The position numbers and the translations under genes are program-made. From positions 124,001 through 188,000 of the forward strand of contig NZ_JAGXJN010000006.1 of the NCBI RefSeq assembly GCF_019091455.1: 64,000 bases of DNA. The letters run 5' to 3'. Shown here piece by piece: positions 15,233 to 24,248 of this stretch (position 1 is the first letter of the stretch; each line of letters opens with the position of its first letter). The notes below the pieces were generated by a model that made no database searches, was not told the origin of the DNA, and worked only from the letters and a program-made list of their open reading frames with translations. The stretch comes from Chitinophaga sp. GbtcB8. Its GTDB lineage: Bacteria > Bacteroidota > Bacteroidia > Chitinophagales > Chitinophagaceae.

Positions 15233-17302
15233 ATGAAGTTTCTCTTGTTACCCGTGATCTTCTTATTCATAGCTGTTGCAACCATTGCACAGGCAAAGGT
15301 AGATCTGAAGAATTATAAACAGGCCAATGGTGCTGTGGTTACCCAACAGGGTCAATTGCTGGAGATCAGCTGGCCGGCAGGCAATTCGCTCAAAGGCAGT
15401 ATAGTGCTTGATCTGGCGCCCTCGCGGCCGCTCTTTAAAACGATATCGCTTGGCAGGCAGCAGATCACTGCCGGTGTAGATCCGGCTTTTGTGATGACCA
15501 TTGGCGAAAGGGATCTGGTGTCCCAGAACGGCTGGAATATTTTCTTTGACAAGGTGCCCAACAAGCCGCATCAAACTTATCCGCTGACACTTAAAAAAAC
15601 TACTGCTGCGGTAAGAACGGAGGGCAGCCGTACTATAGCCAGCATTGGCCCGGTTACGGCGGAGCAATTTTCCGGCACGCTGGAAATTACGTTCTATAAT
15701 GGAAGCCCTCTGTTCAATATCGCTGCTGTGATCAGCACGGAAGCACAAGCAAAGGCTATCATTTTCGATGCCGGTATGGTAAGCCCGGAGCCCGACTGGC
15801 AGCGTGTTTCATGGATGAACACGGGGGACAGCCTGCAACAGACGCGGGTTATTCCCAGTGATACTGCACGCAATCTTGCCGTGAAATACAGGGCCATCGC
15901 GGCAGCTGGAAAACAGGGCGCCATGGCCATTTTTCCACCACCGCATCAATATTTTTATCCGCTGGATGAAGCCTTTAACCTGGATTTTACCTGGTACGGC
16001 AATCAATACCGGCAGCTGGTAAACGGCTACGGCATTGGCATACGGCAGGAGCTGCAGGGCGATAAACGCTTCGTGCCCTGGTTCAATGCGCCACCGGGTA
16101 CCAAACAGCGGCTCAATTTCTTTTGCTTGCTCAGCCAGGATAACGATGCGGCAGCATTCACTGCCCTGAAAGCGTTTACCCATAACGACCGGTACGCAGT
16201 ATTGCCGGGATTCAAAACCATGTCCAGCCATTTTCATAACGAGTTTGTGATGAAAGTTATGATGGCAGGAGGGCCTGTGCCGGAACATCCTGAGTTCGTA
16301 AAAGTTTTTAAGAATATGGGGGTGGACATTGTGCACCTCGCAGAATTTCACTACACCGCTGATCCCAGGGGGCCGGATGAAAAGCGGCTGCCGCAGCAGA
16401 AAGCGCTTTTTGAATTATGCGAAAAGCAGTCAGACGGTAAATTCCTGCTGCTGCCAGGCGAGGAACCCAATGAATTTTTCGGTGGCCACTGGCTGGATCT
16501 CTTCCCACGGCCGGTGTATTGGGTAATGTCCCGTAAGCCGGACCAGCCTTATGTAGAAGAAAAACCCGGTTACGGGAAAGTATATCATATCGGGAACAAG
16601 GAGGAAATGTTGCGATTACTCCAGGACGAGCGGGGACTGGCATGGACCGCACATCCACGAACAAAAGGCTCTGTGAATACACCCGACAGCTACAACCACG
16701 AAGCCTTCTTTTTGTCTGACCGTTTTATGGGAGCTGCCTGGAAAGCCATGCCCGCAGATCTTTCACAGCCCCGCCTGGGAAAAAGGGTGCTTGATCTGAT
16801 GGATGACATGAATAACTGGGGCACAAAAAAGACCGTCATCTGTGAAGCAGATCTGTTCACCATTACACAGCGCAACGAGATGTATGCGCACATGAACGTG
16901 AACTATCTGATGCTTGATAAGCTGCCTGCTTATAAAGACAGCTGGCTTCCCATCCTGGATGCCATGCAGCACGGACGTTTCTTCGGCAGCACAGGAGAAG
17001 TATTAATGCCGCTGCTGAAGATCAATGGTCATATTTCCGGCGATAGCCTGCAGCTCCCGATCAATGGTATTGCCACCATTGATCTGCAGCTCCGCTGGAC
17101 CTTTCCTATGAACTTTGTGGAGATCATTTCCGGCGACGGTGAAAAAGTGTACCGCGATAAAATAGCGCTAACTGATACAGAGGCATTCGGGGAAAAAAGT
17201 TTCCGGTTCAGCAGCAAACTGGCCGGCCGGAAGTGGGTGCGTGTGGAAGCCTGGGATGTTGCCGCCAACGGGGCTTTCAGCCAAACGTTCTGGTTAAGGT
17301 AA
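15233..17302 (+). CDS. Secreted protein with PHP/CehA-McbA-like metallohydrolase domain
   Basis: 689 residues with a signal peptide (MKFLLLPVIFLFIAVATIAQA). Residues 20-310 are beta-rich with no family I recognise. Residues 315-600 carry spaced metal-ligand motifs like those of the PHP fold: MSSHFHNEF, HLAEFHY, LLLPGEEPNEFF, LAWTAHPRTKGS and EADLF. The C-terminal 90 are a beta-sandwich (NGIATIDLQLRWTFPMNFVEIISGDGEKVYRD). CehA/McbA-type PHP proteins hydrolyse phosphoesters or carbamates; substrate and activity are unassigned here. The gene stands alone, 48 nt after the DUF2306 stop. Confidence is high that it is a real secreted protein and moderate for the fold. Confidence 0.7.
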   Translation: MKFLLLPVIFLFIAVATIAQAKVDLKNYKQANGAVVTQQGQLLEISWPAGNSLKGSIVLDLAPSRPLFKTISLGRQQITAGVDPAFVMTIGERDLVSQNGWNIFFDKVPNKPHQTYPLTLKKTTAAVRTEGSRTIASIGPVTAEQFSGTLEITFYNGSPLFNIAAVISTEAQAKAIIFDAGMVSPEPDWQRVSWMNTGDSLQQTRVIPSDTARNLAVKYRAIAAAGKQGAMAIFPPPHQYFYPLDEAFNLDFTWYGNQYRQLVNGYGIGIRQELQGDKRFVPWFNAPPGTKQRLNFFCLLSQDNDAAAFTALKAFTHNDRYAVLPGFKTMSSHFHNEFVMKVMMAGGPVPEHPEFVKVFKNMGVDIVHLAEFHYTADPRGPDEKRLPQQKALFELCEKQSDGKFLLLPGEEPNEFFGGHWLDLFPRPVYWVMSRKPDQPYVEEKPGYGKVYHIGNKEEMLRLLQDERGLAWTAHPRTKGSVNTPDSYNHEAFFLSDRFMGAAWKAMPADLSQPRLGKRVLDLMDDMNNWGTKKTVICEADLFTITQRNEMYAHMNVNYLMLDKLPAYKDSWLPILDAMQHGRFFGSTGEVLMPLLKINGHISGDSLQLPINGIATIDLQLRWTFPMNFVEIISGDGEKVYRDKIALTDTEAFGEKSFRFSSKLAGRKWVRVEAWDVAANGAFSQTFWLR

Positions 17303-17359
17303 TGGATCATTTCCCAGGAAGTAAGGATCTCCTGCACGCGGTCCGGGATCGTACACGCC

Positions 17360-17375
17360 TGTCCGTAACCGGACA
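17360..17375. promoter_or_regulatory. Perfect TGTCCG-N4-CGGACA inverted repeat upstream of FtsX-like permease
   Basis: TGTCCG-TAAC-CGGACA, six-base arms, 90 nt before ATG 17466. The related imperfect site at 4009-4024 lies 80 nt before the other FtsX-like permease gene. Confidence 0.5.
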
Positions 17376-17465
17376 TAATTCTATGAGTGATGATTTTTAT
17401 TGTGTTGAAAATCAATCGTTTTTGCTTTGGTATATTCATTGAGCCGTAAGATCTTTTTACTGCCT

Positions 17466-19868
17466 ATGTTTAAGAACTATTTCAAAATTGCCATCCGCAA
17501 TCTTACACGCAACAAAGCATATGCTATCATTAACGTAGCCGGGTTAAGTATTGGCCTGGCCTGCGCCATGCTGATCTTACTCTATGTGAAGGATGAAGTC
17601 AGTTTTGACCGGTTCCATACAAACGGCTCCCGTATTTACAGGATTGTTACCAGATCTGTTCATAACGGCGTAGCATCCAAACAGTCCAGTACAGGCCCGC
17701 TGCAAGGTCCCCGGTTCACACAGAATGTTACGGGCATCAGATCGTTCGTACGGGTTGTAAGCGGCAATGAGGATTTTAAAAAAGGCACTGAGGTGGAAAG
17801 CCGGGAGCTCCTGCGGGTGGATCCCAATTTTTTTTCGGTCTTTAATTTTCCATTGATCGATGGCGATAAGAAGACCTGTTTGATACAACCCCACTCTATA
17901 GTGCTTACCAAAGACGAGGCAAAAAAACAATTTGGCAGTGCGGATGCTGTGGGCAAAATACTGATGATGCGGGAAGATAGCGCCTTTGTACCCTATAAAG
18001 TAACCGCAGTAACCGCTAACTGCCCGCAGAACTCATCCATTCAATACAAGATCCTGCTACCCTTTAAGGAAACAGCAGCAGAAGCAAAGAATAACGAAAA
18101 CTGGTTTAGCTATTACCTGAATACATTCGTGCTGTTAGATGACCATGCCAGCCCGGTAACCGTATCAAACCAGATGCAGCGGTTCTATGAAAGAGATGCT
18201 TCGGAAATTTTCAAAACCATGAATGCCAGATACGGTACTAGCGGGGATGCACAGATGGATACTTACTTCCTGCAACCTTTCGGGGACATGCATCTGAGTA
18301 CAGAGCTGCCGGCACAAAATGGCCTGCAGAACGCCAGCAACCCGATGTACGCTTACATTCTTTCATCTATTGCATTATTTGTGCTGCTGATCGCATGTAT
18401 CAATTTTGTGAATCTGACTGTTGCGCGATCCGTTAAACGGGCAAAGGAAATAGGCATCCGAAAAGTGGTTGGAAGCGACCGGCGGCAGCTTGTGATACAG
18501 TTTTTGGGTGAATCTTTCCTGTTATGTGCAGTGGCCTTTACCATGGCCATTCTCCTGGCGCAGATCATATTGCCGCTCTTTAATGATCTTGCAAACAAAC
18601 GGTTATCACTAAGCTATCTGCTGGACGGAACCCTTGTTAGCGGGTACCTGTTCCTGTTTATCATAACAGGGTTGCTTGCCGGCTTTTACCCGGCACTGGT
18701 GTTATCCGGCTACAGACCCGTTGAAACGCTCTACAGCAGGTTTAACCTGAAAGGCAAAAGTTATTTGCAAAAATCGCTGGTGGTATTACAGTTTACCCTG
18801 GCTTCGTTCCTGATCATTGCCACCTTCACCATTTATGCGCAGTTCAGCTTCCTCACCAAAACACCCCTTGGTTATGATGACAGCAATATTGTGATGGTCA
18901 ATAAAAACAATATGTCACATGCAGAGGCAGCAACATTTAAAGCGGAGCTGCTGAAGTATCCGGGTATTGAGTATGTAGCCCCCAAAAATGGCGGTTCGTG
19001 GGCTACTGCTGCCAGGCTGGAAAATGATTCCGCTATCAACTACTTTGCGTATGAGACGGTGGATGAATCCTATCTCAAAACCTTAAAGATCCCGCTGCTC
19101 CAGGGCCGGAATTTTTCCGCTGATTTTCCGTCTGATTCCGTTCATTCCATCCTGGTCAATGAAGCATTTGTAAAGCAGGCCGGATGGGAAAACCCCATCG
19201 GAAGATCCGTGATCTTTAACTTCGATAATAACAGGGTTTACCAGGTGATCGGCGTTGTAAAAGATTATCATTTTACTGCGCTTAATCAGAAGATCACGCC
19301 GCAGCTTTTCACCATGAAAAATGCCAATCCATACGGGACCTTCTATATTAAGATCCGGCCAAATGCAGTCACCGCAAGCCTTCGGTATATTCAACAGGCA
19401 TTTAAACAATTCTTTCCGCTTAGCCCCTACACTTATACCTTCAGGAATGAAGCAAACCTGAAAAGCTATGAATCGGAAGCCAAGTGGAAACAGATCATCC
19501 TGTTTGGCGCCCTTCTTACTATTTTTATTTCCTGCATCGGCCTGTTCGGGCTCTCTGTTTTGTCTGCGGAAAAGCGCACCAAGGAGATCGGTATAAGGAA
19601 GGTGCTGGGTGCATCTGTTCAAAGCATTGCCGGCATTCTTTCAAAGGACTTCGTGAAGCTGGTGCTCATTGCCCTGGTGATTGCCGTGCCCCTGGCCTGG
19701 TTTGCCGCAAATAAGTGGCTGGAAAATTATCCTTACCGTATTACGCTAAGCTGGGCAATGTTTGCTTTTGCGGCAGGACTGGTGATCATGATCGCCCTTT
19801 GCACGGTGAGCTTTCAGGCTATTAAGGCGGCGCTCGCTAATCCCATTAAAAGCTTAAGGTCTGAATAA
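17466..19868 (+). CDS. FtsX/MacB-like ABC transporter permease (second copy)
   Basis: 800 residues from ATG 17466, which gives the standard family start MFKNYFKIAIRNLTRNKAY; the upstream TTG 17427 adds a non-conserved stretch. The protein has two FtsX cores (RAKEIGIRKVVGSDRRQLVIQFL and EKRTKEIGIRKVLGASVQSIAGI), two periplasmic MacB-type domains and eight helices. It is a paralogue of the permease at 4105, similar in length and layout but clearly diverged. No ATPase is adjacent. Its upstream region carries the CGGACA dyad, suggesting that both copies answer to one regulator. The substrate is unknown. Confidence 0.92.
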   Translation: MFKNYFKIAIRNLTRNKAYAIINVAGLSIGLACAMLILLYVKDEVSFDRFHTNGSRIYRIVTRSVHNGVASKQSSTGPLQGPRFTQNVTGIRSFVRVVSGNEDFKKGTEVESRELLRVDPNFFSVFNFPLIDGDKKTCLIQPHSIVLTKDEAKKQFGSADAVGKILMMREDSAFVPYKVTAVTANCPQNSSIQYKILLPFKETAAEAKNNENWFSYYLNTFVLLDDHASPVTVSNQMQRFYERDASEIFKTMNARYGTSGDAQMDTYFLQPFGDMHLSTELPAQNGLQNASNPMYAYILSSIALFVLLIACINFVNLTVARSVKRAKEIGIRKVVGSDRRQLVIQFLGESFLLCAVAFTMAILLAQIILPLFNDLANKRLSLSYLLDGTLVSGYLFLFIITGLLAGFYPALVLSGYRPVETLYSRFNLKGKSYLQKSLVVLQFTLASFLIIATFTIYAQFSFLTKTPLGYDDSNIVMVNKNNMSHAEAATFKAELLKYPGIEYVAPKNGGSWATAARLENDSAINYFAYETVDESYLKTLKIPLLQGRNFSADFPSDSVHSILVNEAFVKQAGWENPIGRSVIFNFDNNRVYQVIGVVKDYHFTALNQKITPQLFTMKNANPYGTFYIKIRPNAVTASLRYIQQAFKQFFPLSPYTYTFRNEANLKSYESEAKWKQIILFGALLTIFISCIGLFGLSVLSAEKRTKEIGIRKVLGASVQSIAGILSKDFVKLVLIALVIAVPLAWFAANKWLENYPYRITLSWAMFAFAAGLVIMIALCTVSFQAIKAALANPIKSLRSE

Positions 19869-19963
19869 ATACAATTACCAGTAAAAATTGTCAGCTTATT
19901 ATTACATCTTTGTCCCCGCATTGTCAAATAATTTAGCATCAGAAACGTCATTGAATATTGCGC

Positions 19964-21070
19964 ATGTACGAACAAAACGGGGTATCAGGTCTTAACGCTA
20001 CCAAACAACATTTTAAAATACTGGATGGCCTTCGGGGATTAGCAGCGGTTGCAGTTGTTATTTTTCATTTTATGGAAATAGCCGTACCGGATTACAGCAA
20101 CAATTTTATTGCGCATGCTTATTTGGCCGTTGATTTCTTTTTTTGTCTTTCGGGTTTTGTGATCGCTTATGCCTATGATCAGAAATTACTGAAGATCGGT
20201 GTTGCGAACTTCTTTAAGCTCCGGCTGATCCGCCTGCACCCCCTGGTTATAATTGGGGCAGTTATCGGGATCATTGCATTTATTTTTGATCCGTTCAGCG
20301 ATCTTTACCAGCATTATTCCGGTAACCTGGTTACGATGTTCCTTACATCCTGCCTGATGATCCCTTACCCGGTAGTACCTGAACGTTATTTTAACCTGTT
20401 CCATCTCAATCCTCCAACCTGGTCTTTATTCTGGGAATACGCTGCCAATATTTGTTATGCTTTTATCCTGATCAGGGTACGTAATAAATTACTATGGATC
20501 CTGACTGTCATTGCCGGCGTTGCACTCTTTTATGAAGCGCACCGTTCAGGTAATTTAAGCGGAGGCTGGGGCGGCAATAACATCCTTGGCGGCTTTATCA
20601 GGGTATCCTATTCTTTCCTGGCAGGCATCCTGGTATATCGCTCAAAGTGGATCATTAATTCAAAACTGAATTTCCCTGCTGTCGGCATATTGTTGGCTGT
20701 TGTATTTTTAGTTCCCTTCAGAGAGCATTTAAATCCCATCGTGGAGCCGCTTATTGTGATCTTTTACTTTCCATTCCTGATCGCACTTGGAGCGGGCGCA
20801 CGGTTAACAGCATCAACAACCCGTGTTTGTAATTTTTCAGGGGAGATCTCTTACCCGCTTTACATGGTGCACTATCCCTTTATATGGATCTTCTTTAGCT
20901 ATGTTGAAAAATACAAGCCGGCCATGAGCGAGCTGACTATTGTTATTATCATAGGTGTGATATTGCTGATTGCCTTTGCCTATTTGGTGATGATCTTTAT
21001 TGACATTCCGGTTCGTAACCGGCTGAAGGGTTTGTTGAGAAAGAGTGTACCGGTTAAGGGGAATAGCTGA
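19964..21070 (+). CDS. Acyltransferase family 3 membrane protein
   Basis: 368 residues from ATG 19964 (the TTG at 19958 adds two). Ten or so membrane helices. Hallmarks of the family: FKILDGLRGLAAVAVVIFHF near the N-terminus with its catalytic-type His, AVDFFFCLSGFVIAYAY, and RLIRLHPL. It moves acyl groups from the cytoplasm onto glycans or lipids at the membrane (OafA-type). The target is unknown; no glycan cluster surrounds it. It is convergent with the fucosidase gene, with about 100 nt between the stops and no obvious terminator hairpin. Confidence 0.9.
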   Translation: MYEQNGVSGLNATKQHFKILDGLRGLAAVAVVIFHFMEIAVPDYSNNFIAHAYLAVDFFFCLSGFVIAYAYDQKLLKIGVANFFKLRLIRLHPLVIIGAVIGIIAFIFDPFSDLYQHYSGNLVTMFLTSCLMIPYPVVPERYFNLFHLNPPTWSLFWEYAANICYAFILIRVRNKLLWILTVIAGVALFYEAHRSGNLSGGWGGNNILGGFIRVSYSFLAGILVYRSKWIINSKLNFPAVGILLAVVFLVPFREHLNPIVEPLIVIFYFPFLIALGAGARLTASTTRVCNFSGEISYPLYMVHYPFIWIFFSYVEKYKPAMSELTIVIIIGVILLIAFAYLVMIFIDIPVRNRLKGLLRKSVPVKGNS

Positions 21071-21169
21071 GGAAAGCCCTCACCCCTTAAAAACCACTTC
21101 CCGCTCACTCGCGCGCCGCACAAACGATCATATATTTTGTGATACGGAACATAAGGGGTGCAATTATGA

Positions 21170-22543
21170 TTATAAACTACCTTTTACTTCCAGTTCAATA
21201 ACAGTTGCAATGGGGTCAGGGCTTATCCCGGAAATGCCAATATCCATTCCATTGCCGGAGGCAGCTATTGGCAGCTTTTTCCCGTTTGCCAGTAGCTTGC
21301 AGGCCACTACGCTGTTTTTGATCCCGTCAACATGCAGTGTTCCGCCGGCCGGAATATTAAATACGGAAAGGTAAAGGATGGTATTTCCGTTATGTTCTTT
21401 TTTAGTGCAGCGACCCCATGAGAGCGAAGGCAGGGGGCTTTTTTGCGTTGCATGAATGGCATCGCCGTTCTTTTCCATCCAGCTGCCCATTCCCTTCAGG
21501 ATCTCAACGCTTTCCTGTGGAAAAGTTCCATCTGCTTTGGGTCCTACATTCAGCAGGTAATTCCCGCCTTTTGAGGCAATATCGATCAGGTTCCTTACCA
21601 GCGTTTGTACGCTCTTCCATTTATCATCAAAACTTTTATATCCCCAGGTGCCGTTCATGGTCATGCATACTTCAAAATCTTTTCCGGCCATGGCTTCAGC
21701 AGGAATGTGCTGTTCCGGCGTTACAAAATCACCGGGATAATTGGGCCGTTTCAGGCGGTCATTGGTGATGATGGCCGGCTGCAGCTTCAGCACGGCTTGC
21801 AGCTTCTCCGCAAATTCATCTGTCATATTCGTGGGTGTATCCCACCAAAGCACCGCTACATCTCCATAATTGCTTAATAATTCTTTCACCTGTGGAACAG
21901 CTACCTTGTTGATATAATCTGACATGGACCGGCTGGTCTGAACAGGATCCCAGTGCCCTGTATGTTCTTTCGTATAGGCGTCTATTTTAGTGGAGTCCGG
22001 GTTGTCCCAACCTTCCGAAGCTACTTTCCTGGCAGCTGCACCACCCGGGTTGTTCCAATCCTGCGCCTGCGAGTAATAAAAGCCCAGCTTAATACCATAC
22101 TTTCGGCAGGCCGATACCAGCGGTGTTAGCACATCTTTTCCGTATGGAGTGGCATCCACCATATTCCATTTACTGGCCTGCGATTTGAACATGGCAAAAC
22201 CATCGTGATGTTTTGCGGTGATCACGATATATTTCATACCGGCATCCTTCGCCATTTTTACCCAGGCATCTGCATCATATTTTACGGGATTGAACTGCCG
22301 GGCATATTGCTGGTATTCAGATATGGGGATCTTTGCCCGGTTCATGATCCATTCACCTCCGCGTTTTACCTGCTGGCCTTTATAATTGCCTGCAAGCACC
22401 GCGTAATCTCCCCAGTGAATAAACATACCAAAACGGGCCTCCCGCCACCATTTCATTTTCTGGTCATGGTCCGTATTCTGCTGGGCAAAAAGCAGCAGGG
22501 GTGCTAGAAAAAGCGCAGATAAGAAGATAGCTAGTTTTTTCAT
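21170..22543 (-). CDS. GH29 alpha-L-fucosidase, secreted
   Basis: 457 residues with a signal peptide (MKKLAIFLSALFLAPLLLFAQQ). The GH29 barrel is plain: WWREARFGMFIHWGDYA, KYIVITAKHHDGFAMF, GIKLGFYYSQAQDWN, and VAVLWWDTP with the expected nucleophile at Asp235. NLIDIASKGGNYLLNVGPKADG closes the barrel, followed by a C-terminal beta-sandwich. It releases alpha-L-fucose in the periplasm. The acid/base residue cannot be fixed by eye, as is common in this family. A LacI-type palindrome lies at 22556-22571, just before the start, suggesting sugar-responsive control. It is monocistronic in this view. Confidence 0.93.
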   Translation of the reverse strand: MKKLAIFLSALFLAPLLLFAQQNTDHDQKMKWWREARFGMFIHWGDYAVLAGNYKGQQVKRGGEWIMNRAKIPISEYQQYARQFNPVKYDADAWVKMAKDAGMKYIVITAKHHDGFAMFKSQASKWNMVDATPYGKDVLTPLVSACRKYGIKLGFYYSQAQDWNNPGGAAARKVASEGWDNPDSTKIDAYTKEHTGHWDPVQTSRSMSDYINKVAVPQVKELLSNYGDVAVLWWDTPTNMTDEFAEKLQAVLKLQPAIITNDRLKRPNYPGDFVTPEQHIPAEAMAGKDFEVCMTMNGTWGYKSFDDKWKSVQTLVRNLIDIASKGGNYLLNVGPKADGTFPQESVEILKGMGSWMEKNGDAIHATQKSPLPSLSWGRCTKKEHNGNTILYLSVFNIPAGGTLHVDGIKNSVVACKLLANGKKLPIAASGNGMDIGISGISPDPIATVIELEVKGSL

Positions 22544-22555
22544 TTACGTGTATTT

Positions 22556-22571
22556 ATGCAAACGTTAGCAT
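22556..22571. promoter_or_regulatory. LacI-family-type operator upstream of the fucosidase
   Basis: ATGC-A-AACGTT-A-GCAT, a 16-base palindrome with a single mismatched pair around an AACGTT centre, 13 nt before the fucosidase start codon. LacI-family operators share this shape with a central CG. No LacI-family gene is in the window. Confidence 0.5.
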
Positions 22572-22711
22572 AACATTTTAAAAAAAACGTGGGATTTTAT
22601 TGAAAACTGAAATTATGGAGAAATCCATGATAAAAAAATATCCAATCTTCACCAATGGTGGTTCTTTTTTACCATAAGGGATTACAGGTAGCCATTATAT
22701 AGGAAGGGTAT

Positions 22712-23161
22712 TTATTTAGCCTTGGGCGTTTTTTCCGTTTTCCATTTAATAACATGGTACACCGCCTGAGTAGTGCCCACATTTTTAAGACCATGCAATT
22801 GATTCGATGCCTGGAAAATAACAGAACCCGGACCCACACGTTTGGTGATGCCGTTTACGGTAGATTCAACGGTTCCCTCTTTTATGATGATCAGCTCTTC
22901 ATCAGGATGTTTATGCGGTGGATGAGGGGCCTCTCCGGGGTTCAGGGTAGTTACATGCAGCTCCAGCTCATCCAATGTGGGCGTGGGAGCCTGCAGGAAC
23001 TGGCGCCTTTCTCCTGTTTTAGTAGCTTCTACTTTAATACTGTTCCAGTCATATATAGTAGACGATAAGGGGGCCTGCTGGTATTTATGCGCAATAATGG
23101 CCATCGGGATGCACATTACCAGTGCAGTGATACAAATAAGGGTTATTTCGCGTTTTGTCAT
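22712..23161 (-). CDS. Membrane-anchored or exported cupin protein
   Basis: 149 residues: an N-terminal hydrophobic helix (ITLICITALVMCIPMAIIA) acts as anchor or signal. A single cupin domain follows with the metal motif PHPPHKHPDEELIIIKEG and a second motif at HGLKNVG. The small cupins of this type are mostly uncharacterised; dioxygenase, isomerase and sensor roles are all possible. The start region carries two strong palindromes (23176-23189 and 23197-23226), so its expression is likely tightly controlled. Confidence 0.8.
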   Translation of the reverse strand: MTKREITLICITALVMCIPMAIIAHKYQQAPLSSTIYDWNSIKVEATKTGERRQFLQAPTPTLDELELHVTTLNPGEAPHPPHKHPDEELIIIKEGTVESTVNGITKRVGPGSVIFQASNQLHGLKNVGTTQAVYHVIKWKTEKTPKAK

Positions 23162-23175
23162 AATGTTGGGTTTAG

Positions 23176-23226
23176 GTAAATTAATTTACAAAACATTGTT
23201 TACAACTTTGCAGGTAATTGTAAACA
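23176..23226. promoter_or_regulatory. Paired palindromes in cupin promoter region
   Basis: GTAAATTAATTTAC (23176-23189) is a perfect 14-base palindrome. TGTTTACAA (23197-23205) and TTGTAAACA (23218-23226) form a perfect 9-base inverted repeat with a 12-nt spacer. All three contain a GTAAA/TTTAC core, so they may be sites for one dimeric regulator, 15-65 nt upstream of the cupin start. Confidence 0.55.
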
Positions 23227-23253
23227 GATGGTACCGTACCCCGGAATGAAGAA

Positions 23254-23288
23254 TAAAAAAGCCAGGCAGGAATGCCCGGCTATTTTTT
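23254..23288. terminator. Bidirectional intrinsic terminator-like hairpin
   Basis: Stem AGCCAGGCA / TGCCCGGCT with one mismatch and a GGA-type loop, flanked by an A-run on the left and TATTTTTT on the right. It could terminate either strand. It lies in the 328-base region between the cupin and methyltransferase genes, where the only other content is a doubtful 19-codon ORF (23300-23359) and the hairpin at 23361-23382. Confidence 0.6.
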
Positions 23289-23360
23289 AACCATATCCTA
23301 TGAAAAACCTACGTAAAGGTATATACGACTTTCATCAGAGGGTGTTAACCGGTTGTTAAA

Positions 23361-23382
23361 CAAAAAGCCGCCCGGAGGCGGC
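23361..23382 (-). terminator. Minus-strand intrinsic terminator-like hairpin
   Basis: GCCGCC-CGGA-GGCGGC (23367-23382) preceded on the plus strand by CAAAAA, which gives a U-run on the minus strand. No minus-strand gene is known to end here, so its client is unclear. Confidence 0.5.
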
Positions 23383-23460
23383 AGAGGATGGTTTGAGATC
23401 AGGCGGGTCGTTAACCGTATAACGGCATGTACATTTTATCCATGATAGCTTTAAAATTTG

Positions 23461-23468
23461 TAACTTTG
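23461..23468 (+). promoter_or_regulatory. Bacteroidota-type -7 element before methyltransferase gene
   Basis: TAACTTTG matches the TAnnTTTG -7 consensus of Bacteroidota exactly and lies 22 nt before ATG 23490. A TTG at the -33 position is not seen, so support is partial. Confidence 0.4.
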
Positions 23469-23489
23469 TTGCAAAAATTAAACGGGATC

Positions 23490-24125
23490 ATGGAAGATAA
23501 TACCGCTAAGCCAGAGTTTTGGGAAGCAGCTTTTAATGAAAAACATGAAATGTGGGGCTTTGAGCCGGCAAAGTCTGCCGTATTAACGAAGGATCTTTTT
23601 GTGAAGGAATCAGTAAAAAATGTTCTAATTCCTGGCATTGGTTATGGTCGGAATGCACAGATCTTCATAAACAACGGAATAGCTGTAACAGGGATCGAGA
23701 TCTCAAAAACAGCAATTGAAATGGCCGGAAAACATTATGGCGCAAATATGATCATCCATCATGGCTCTGTAACAGATATGCCTTTTGATAACAACAAATA
23801 TGATGGCATATTTTGCTATGCTTTGATCCATTTGCTGGACAGTAATGAAAGGCTGAAGCTGATCCATGATTGTTATGCTCAGCTTTCTGAAAATGGCTAC
23901 ATGGTTTTTACAGTCATTTCAAAAGATGCTCATACCTACGGGCAGGGCAAATTTCTTAGCAAAGACCGTTATGAAATGTTTGGGGGTGTGAAAATGTTCT
24001 TTTATGATGCAGCCTCCATCCATGCAGAGTTTGACAGCGCCGGATTATTTGAGATCACAGAAATTACTGAAAACTATCCCTTCTTTTTAATCAAATGCAG
24101 AAAAGGCGGTAAGGGCAACAATTAA
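23490..24125 (+). CDS. Class I SAM-dependent methyltransferase
   Basis: 211 residues from ATG 23490 (MEDNTAKPEFWEAAFNEKHEMWGFEPA). Upstream in-frame ATGs would precede the predicted transcript start. The SAM motif I is VKNVLIPGIGYGRNAQIF, followed by GIEISKTAIEMA (motif II) and YDGIFCYALIHLLD (motif III). The start resembles TPMT/TehB-type small-molecule methyltransferases that act on thiols or metalloid oxyanions. The substrate is unknown. It is followed by VOC and DinB genes on the same strand, each with its own spacer. Confidence 0.85.
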   Translation: MEDNTAKPEFWEAAFNEKHEMWGFEPAKSAVLTKDLFVKESVKNVLIPGIGYGRNAQIFINNGIAVTGIEISKTAIEMAGKHYGANMIIHHGSVTDMPFDNNKYDGIFCYALIHLLDSNERLKLIHDCYAQLSENGYMVFTVISKDAHTYGQGKFLSKDRYEMFGGVKMFFYDAASIHAEFDSAGLFEITEITENYPFFLIKCRKGGKGNN

Positions 24126-24248
24126 GATTTGGCAATGTCCGGAAATAAATGAAAATTGCCTCAAAGCTTATGCATAAAGAAACATTTAAAATGCATAACT
24201 TATCCTTCCATTTTTATATCCCTTTTTTAACCGCACAACAAATTTAAT

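Noticed and set aside
17428..17443. Sigma-54-type promoter (TGG...TTG) before the second FtsX-like permease
   Set aside because: TGGTATATTCATTGAG matches the -24 TGG and part of -12, but lacks the essential GC of the -12 box, and no matching sequence precedes the other permease.
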